Assembly (NCBI GenBank): GCA_902493145.1
Contig: CABUOA010000018.1
Location: 1 to 44,195 of the forward strand
DNA: 44,195 nt
Direction of reading: 5' to 3'
DNA from: an uncultured Collinsella sp.
GTDB taxonomy: Bacteria; Actinomycetota; Coriobacteriia; Coriobacteriales; Coriobacteriaceae
The notes beneath the pieces are model-generated. The model saw nothing but the letters and a program-made list of their open reading frames with translations, was not told the DNA's origin and did no database searches. The translations under genes were made by a program, and so were the position numbers. This document shows positions 40,982 to 44,195 of this stretch, piece by piece (positions within the stretch are counted from its first letter, which is position 1; each line of letters opens with the position of its first letter).

Positions 40982-41950
40982 ATGAACGTTTCACAAGCAC
41001 TCGAATACGAGCGTCAGCCGTTTATCCCCATGTTTATCTATGGCGATCACGGCGCCATGGAGTCCGAGCGCCAGAAGGGCGAAGAGGCCCTTAAGGTGCT
41101 CGAAACCGAGTACTTTACCGCCGAGGGCGACCCCAGCTTCGACTTTGCCACCGTGCGCGACCTGGCCGACCGCAACCGCGACCTGTGCGACCAGATCGGC
41201 GAGGCACGCCTGCGCAATGTGACGCCCGCGACGCTCTCGCGCGGCCTGTCCGATGCCGACACCTGCGCCGCCATCGGCAAGATGCAAAAGCGCACCGCCG
41301 CGTCCGTTATGCGCGAAATCCGCGGCGACCGCGACGCGCTCGGCGTGGCCTACGCCCGCAAGCCCATCCAGGGCACCGTGCTCGGTATCGACATCGAGAC
41401 CACCGGCCGTGCACCCGAGCGCGGCTATATCATCAACGTGGGCTGGGAGATCATGGAGCTCACCAGCGACGCCGTCCCGCATGACGCCGAGGCACACTAC
41501 TGCGGCCTGCCCGACATCTACCGCGGCGAAGATGTGCCGCTGTCGAATATCCACCACATTACCTGGGACGACATCGACGGCAAAACGCCCTTCCGCGAGA
41601 ACAAGGAGCTGCAAAAGCAGCTGCTCAAGCTTATGAAGAAGTACCCGTACATGGCGCATAACGCCGCCTTTGAGGACAGCTGGTTCAAGATTCACCTGGA
41701 CGGTTACGCCGAGGCACGCCGCGCGGGTAAGATCATCGTCATCGACTCGCGCCAGATCTGCCGCAGCCTGGACGCCGACGTGCGCTCGCTCCCCCGCGAG
41801 TCCGCCCCCGCCGCGCTCGAGAACTGGGCACGCCGTCGCGGCACCCTCGCGCCCGACGCCAACGAGCAGCATCTGGGTCTGGACGACACCGACCTCATGC
41901 TCCGCACGGTACAGGCCGAGTTCAACCTCAAGAACCTGTTTGCGAAATAG
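40982..41950 (+). CDS. DEDD-type 3'-5' exonuclease domain protein
   Basis: A 322-aa protein with an RNase-H-fold exonuclease domain from ~residue 135: LGIDIETTG gives the first Asp/Glu pair, HNAAFEDSW the second Asp region, and HLGLDDTDLM the final His-Asp motif, as in DnaQ-like exonucleases. The first ~130 residues are a family-specific extension. ATG at 40982 is chosen for AAGGAG 6 nt upstream. Likely roles are DNA repair or RNA trimming. A GC-rich hairpin near 41982-42016 follows, without a T-run. Confidence 0.8.
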   Translation: MNVSQALEYERQPFIPMFIYGDHGAMESERQKGEEALKVLETEYFTAEGDPSFDFATVRDLADRNRDLCDQIGEARLRNVTPATLSRGLSDADTCAAIGKMQKRTAASVMREIRGDRDALGVAYARKPIQGTVLGIDIETTGRAPERGYIINVGWEIMELTSDAVPHDAEAHYCGLPDIYRGEDVPLSNIHHITWDDIDGKTPFRENKELQKQLLKLMKKYPYMAHNAAFEDSWFKIHLDGYAEARRAGKIIVIDSRQICRSLDADVRSLPRESAPAALENWARRRGTLAPDANEQHLGLDDTDLMLRTVQAEFNLKNLFAK

Positions 41951-42299
41951 CAACGTCTGAGACAAACACTGCTTGCTCACGAGCGGCCTCGCAGCGGGAA
42001 ACACCGCAGCGGGGCCGCCCTACGTTCCACAGATAGATCTGCCATCACAAATACTGAACCCTCATTTTGAACGATTTCGGCCAATTCCCGACACGTAATT
42101 CGTTGTCGGATGGTGATGCATCGATATCAAATGTGCAGCAATTGAGTTTTTATATGCTATAGCTAAGCTGCGAGAACATTGATTTTAGGCGTGCCAGCCC
42201 ATAATCGCGTCAAGCTTTTGGACAGCATTTGGTTAGGCCCCTAAAACGGCTTTCCCACTCAGCGCCATCAACACGGCATTAGCTGACACGATATATACC
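41951..42299. other. Intergenic region, no gene seen
   Basis: 349 nt of lower GC with AT-rich segments (TTTTTATATGCTATAG near 42150) that could be promoter for the next gene. CCGACA/TGTCGG hairpin near 42090-42112. No open frame of note. Confidence 0.5.
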
Positions 42300-43490
42300 A
42301 TGAGTATCGTATTGTCACATACCACTGCAAAAGCGGTCTACCAGGCCGCGCATTCGGCGTCTGCGAAAGACACCGAGCCCTGTAACCCTGCCGCGATTTA
42401 CGGATCATGTCCCACCGGAACGCTCCTTGACGCAGCCGCAGAATGGCTCACCAAACACGATGTTTCCCTTGACGCAAATGATTGCCTCGAAGTAATGGTG
42501 TTTGATCGCAGGAATGCGCGCTATGCAATGAACTGTCAATGCCACGTTTCGTCAAAACGATTCTCGAGCTCACGCTTTATAGAGCTCAAAGATGGCATCT
42601 TCATTGTTGGCGTTGAGCTTTGCGCACTTCAGGCCGCCACCTATCTCCCTTTTCGCGAACTGGTGGAGTACTACTTTGAATTGTGCGGCGCTTACTCCCT
42701 TGGAACCGGCTCTGCCACCTCGTATAACGAGCGTTTCGCGCTCACCTCGACCGAAAGGTTAAAACAGTTCTTTAATTCCATTACCAGATGCGACGGTCTG
42801 GCCCTTGCCCGAAAGGCGATTCAATGTGTGCGCGACGGATGCCGGTCTCCTATGGAAACGGCCTTTGTCATGATGCTAACGCTGCCTAAAAGCGAAGGAG
42901 GGCTTGGTATTAAGGGAATTGAAACCGATTACGAGGTGCAGGTCACCGCTGCCGCAAAGAATCTCACGAGACGCAAAAAGTTCTTTATGGATGCGTATCT
43001 AAAGAAATCTCGCACAGACATTGAATACAACGGGTTTTATCATGACGCGGAAGAAGACCGCGCCATCGATGAGGAGCGCAAGAATGCGCTTGCGTCCATG
43101 GGATGCGGAATCATCACCGTCAGTCGTTATTCCTTTATGCATGCCAGCGCTTTCGTTAGGGTCATGGAGGCGATCCAACGGAAAGATGGCATACGCCCCT
43201 CGCGTCTGCCAAAAGACTTTCAAATCATGCAAGAGGACCTGAGACAGTTTGTGCTCAGAAGGTTTATAGAAGAGAAAAAGCGAATTCAGAAGCAGCTTCG
43301 CCAGGATTCCGAAGATCGTCAACGAATCGACCTCGAAAAAGCAACACTCGAAGGCATCACGCTGGATGACCCGACAATAAATGAAGTTCCGGCAATCGAT
43401 GACATGCAGACTGTCGAATCCGACAGCCCATCATTTGCCCAAATAAGCAGCCTCGCGCCCGAGGGCAGAATCTTCGGGGCCGGAAGCTAG
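42300..43490 (+). CDS. Hypothetical protein: AbiEi-like start, DUF559/VSR-like nuclease-fold C-terminus
   Basis: A 396-aa soluble protein. The start MSIVLSHTTAKAVY has the SH(T/S)TA form of AbiEi-like antitoxin/DNA-binding proteins. Residues ~195-210 (SPMETAFVMMLTLPKSEGGLG) lead into a PD-(D/E)xK-type core: FFMDAYLKK, RTDIEYNGFYHD, DEERKNALASMGCGIITVS, the pattern of DUF559 and VSR-like nucleases. The last ~90 residues are charged and partly coiled coil. The ATG has no ribosome site (GATATATACC precedes it), so either translation is weak or the start is uncommon. Related in layout to 33038-34087. Function unknown; stress or defence is a guess. Confidence 0.6.
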   Translation: MSIVLSHTTAKAVYQAAHSASAKDTEPCNPAAIYGSCPTGTLLDAAAEWLTKHDVSLDANDCLEVMVFDRRNARYAMNCQCHVSSKRFSSSRFIELKDGIFIVGVELCALQAATYLPFRELVEYYFELCGAYSLGTGSATSYNERFALTSTERLKQFFNSITRCDGLALARKAIQCVRDGCRSPMETAFVMMLTLPKSEGGLGIKGIETDYEVQVTAAAKNLTRRKKFFMDAYLKKSRTDIEYNGFYHDAEEDRAIDEERKNALASMGCGIITVSRYSFMHASAFVRVMEAIQRKDGIRPSRLPKDFQIMQEDLRQFVLRRFIEEKKRIQKQLRQDSEDRQRIDLEKATLEGITLDDPTINEVPAIDDMQTVESDSPSFAQISSLAPEGRIFGAGS

Positions 43491-43520
43491 ACCGGCTAAC
43501 AAGGTGGGTACCCTAGCGAT

Positions 43521-43733
43521 GTGCAAAATTGCGAGTATTCAGCAGGGTCGGCCCTCCAGCACCCACAAGTTAATCCAAATGAAAAACAAAAACGCTATCG
43601 AACGGGAACGTTAGGCAACATTTGAGGAAGACCTTGTCTGTTTACCGCCCTTGGATAACTCTTGAGCGGCTTTATTTGGCCTGGAATAGATTAACGGACC
43701 CCCTATAGTTGCAGAATACTCCAATTTTTGCAC
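43521..43733. repeat. Inverted-repeat-bounded intergenic element
   Basis: GTGCAAAATTGCGAGTATTC at 43521 and its near-complement ending TTTTTGCAC at 43733 (GAATACTCCAATTTTTGCAC) bound ~213 nt without a gene. The arms match over about 20 of 24 positions. Similar to a small non-autonomous mobile element. The rest of 43491-43835 holds nothing else. Confidence 0.55.
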
Positions 43734-43835
43734 GGCGCGGGGGCACCCACCCCGGCATCGGCTATCAAAACCGCTCAGTCCGGAATCTCGTCCACTATTC
43801 CCCATCATTTTATGCGACGAATTACCTGTACGTCA

Positions 43836-43863
43836 TTGACATATGAACATGCGCTCATATAAT
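43836..43863 (+). promoter_or_regulatory. Consensus promoter of the arsR-like gene
   Basis: TTGACA (43836-43841), 16 nt, TATAAT (43858-43863). Its spacer is the left arm of a perfect inverted repeat. Confidence 0.9.
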
Positions 43864-43895
43864 CGGAAGTAATTTATATGAGCGCATGTTCATAT
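43841..43895. promoter_or_regulatory. Large perfect inverted-repeat operator
   Basis: 21-bp perfect arms at 43841-43861 and 43875-43895 separated by 13 nt. Each arm contains ATATGAACATGCGCTCATAT, itself a near-palindrome of the ATATGA...TCATAT form typical for ArsR/SmtB operators. The left arm covers the promoter spacer and -10; the right arm overlies the transcript start and leader. Confidence 0.85.
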
Positions 43896-43909
43896 GAAAG
43901 GATGTTGCA

Positions 43910-44195
43910 ATGAGCAGCCACGCTGATGAAACAAAGACTGGCATCGAGGCCACCGAGCCGATCGTCCCCACCACCTGCTCGCCCGAGGACCTTCCCGACG
44001 AGGAGCTGTTGTACGACCTGGCCGACCTGTTCAAGGTCTTCAGCGACACCACACGCATCAAGATCCTCTATGCCCTCATGGGCCGCGAGCTCTGCGTGGC
44101 CGACATCGCCGAGGCGACCGCAACCTCGCAGTCGGCAGTATCGCACCAGCTGCGCACGCTTAAGCAGTCGCACCTGGTCAAGTTCCGCCGCGACG
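43910..44195 (+). CDS. ArsR/SmtB-family metal-responsive repressor (5' part only)
   Basis: Reads from ATG 43910 (AAAGGA upstream) to the window end, 95 codons without a stop. Acidic N-terminus, then DLFKVFSDTTRIKILYAL, then ELCVADIAEATATSQSAVSHQLRTLK, the winged helix with recognition helix SQSAVSHQLR. The ELCV segment holds the cysteine position used by CadC-like sensors for thiophilic metals. It is preceded by a promoter and a large palindromic operator, so autorepression released by metal is likely. Its target genes are probably downstream of the window. Confidence 0.9.
   Translation, partial: MSSHADETKTGIEATEPIVPTTCSPEDLPDEELLYDLADLFKVFSDTTRIKILYALMGRELCVADIAEATATSQSAVSHQLRTLKQSHLVKFRRD

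Overview
The window is about 44 kb of high-GC DNA with actinobacterial-type gene content. The best fit is the class Coriobacteriia, close to Collinsella. This is an inference from base composition, strong AAAGGAG-type ribosome sites, the intergenic repeat families, and a pair of nuclease-fold/AbiEi-like proteins of a kind I associate with this class; no 16S or other taxonomic marker is present.

Layout. 1-8.3 kb is housekeeping: the start of a radical SAM protein, a probable 6S RNA, a WecA/TagO-type glycosyl-1-phosphate transferase, trpS, an MGMT-family protein, a DegV/FakB protein, a MarR regulator, a solo B3/4-domain protein behind an attenuator-like leader, and ATP-type pckA. 8.4-13.6 kb carries a lipid-linked glycan flippase, a metallophosphoesterase and a K+/H+ antiporter, separated by hairpin-rich repeats. 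13.6-29.9 kb is one minus-strand defence operon of type 1 BREX: brxA-brxB-brxC-pglX(N half)-HEPN gene-pglX(C half)-pglZ-brxL, followed by two unrecognised genes (450 and 63 aa). 30.3-44.2 kb returns to the core genome: serC-serA, two large nuclease-fold proteins, an M20 peptidase with a DUF1015-like protein, two histidine phosphatases, a nitroreductase, HdeD and YaiI/YqxD proteins, a Mn-type metal exporter, a DEDD exonuclease, and the start of an ArsR repressor under a large palindromic operator.

The BREX locus is the centre of interest for four reasons. (1) PglX, normally one ~1200-aa methyltransferase, is split at the linker after its target-recognition region into two separately translated proteins. 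A small low-GC gene with an RNxxxH (HEPN ribonuclease-like) motif sits in the gap. (2) Low GC covers both this gene and the 3' (specificity) part of the N half, so specificity and cargo probably arrived together. (3) The first gene, brxA, begins at a run of ten G. The only upstream start with a good ribosome site reads into brxA when the run is 9 or 12 long but not at 10, so the operon looks like a phase-variable locus caught in a low or OFF state. (4) brxL carries an apparent 1-bp frameshift at its last codons, and two unrecognised genes follow it in the same operon.

Intergenic DNA is rich in repeats: five near-identical hairpins placed just after stop codons, two copies of a ~300-bp element with 18-bp inverted termini between convergent genes, a REP-like GGGGAC cluster, and a 24-bp inverted-repeat pair near the right end. 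No CRISPR array, tRNA, prophage or transposase gene was seen.
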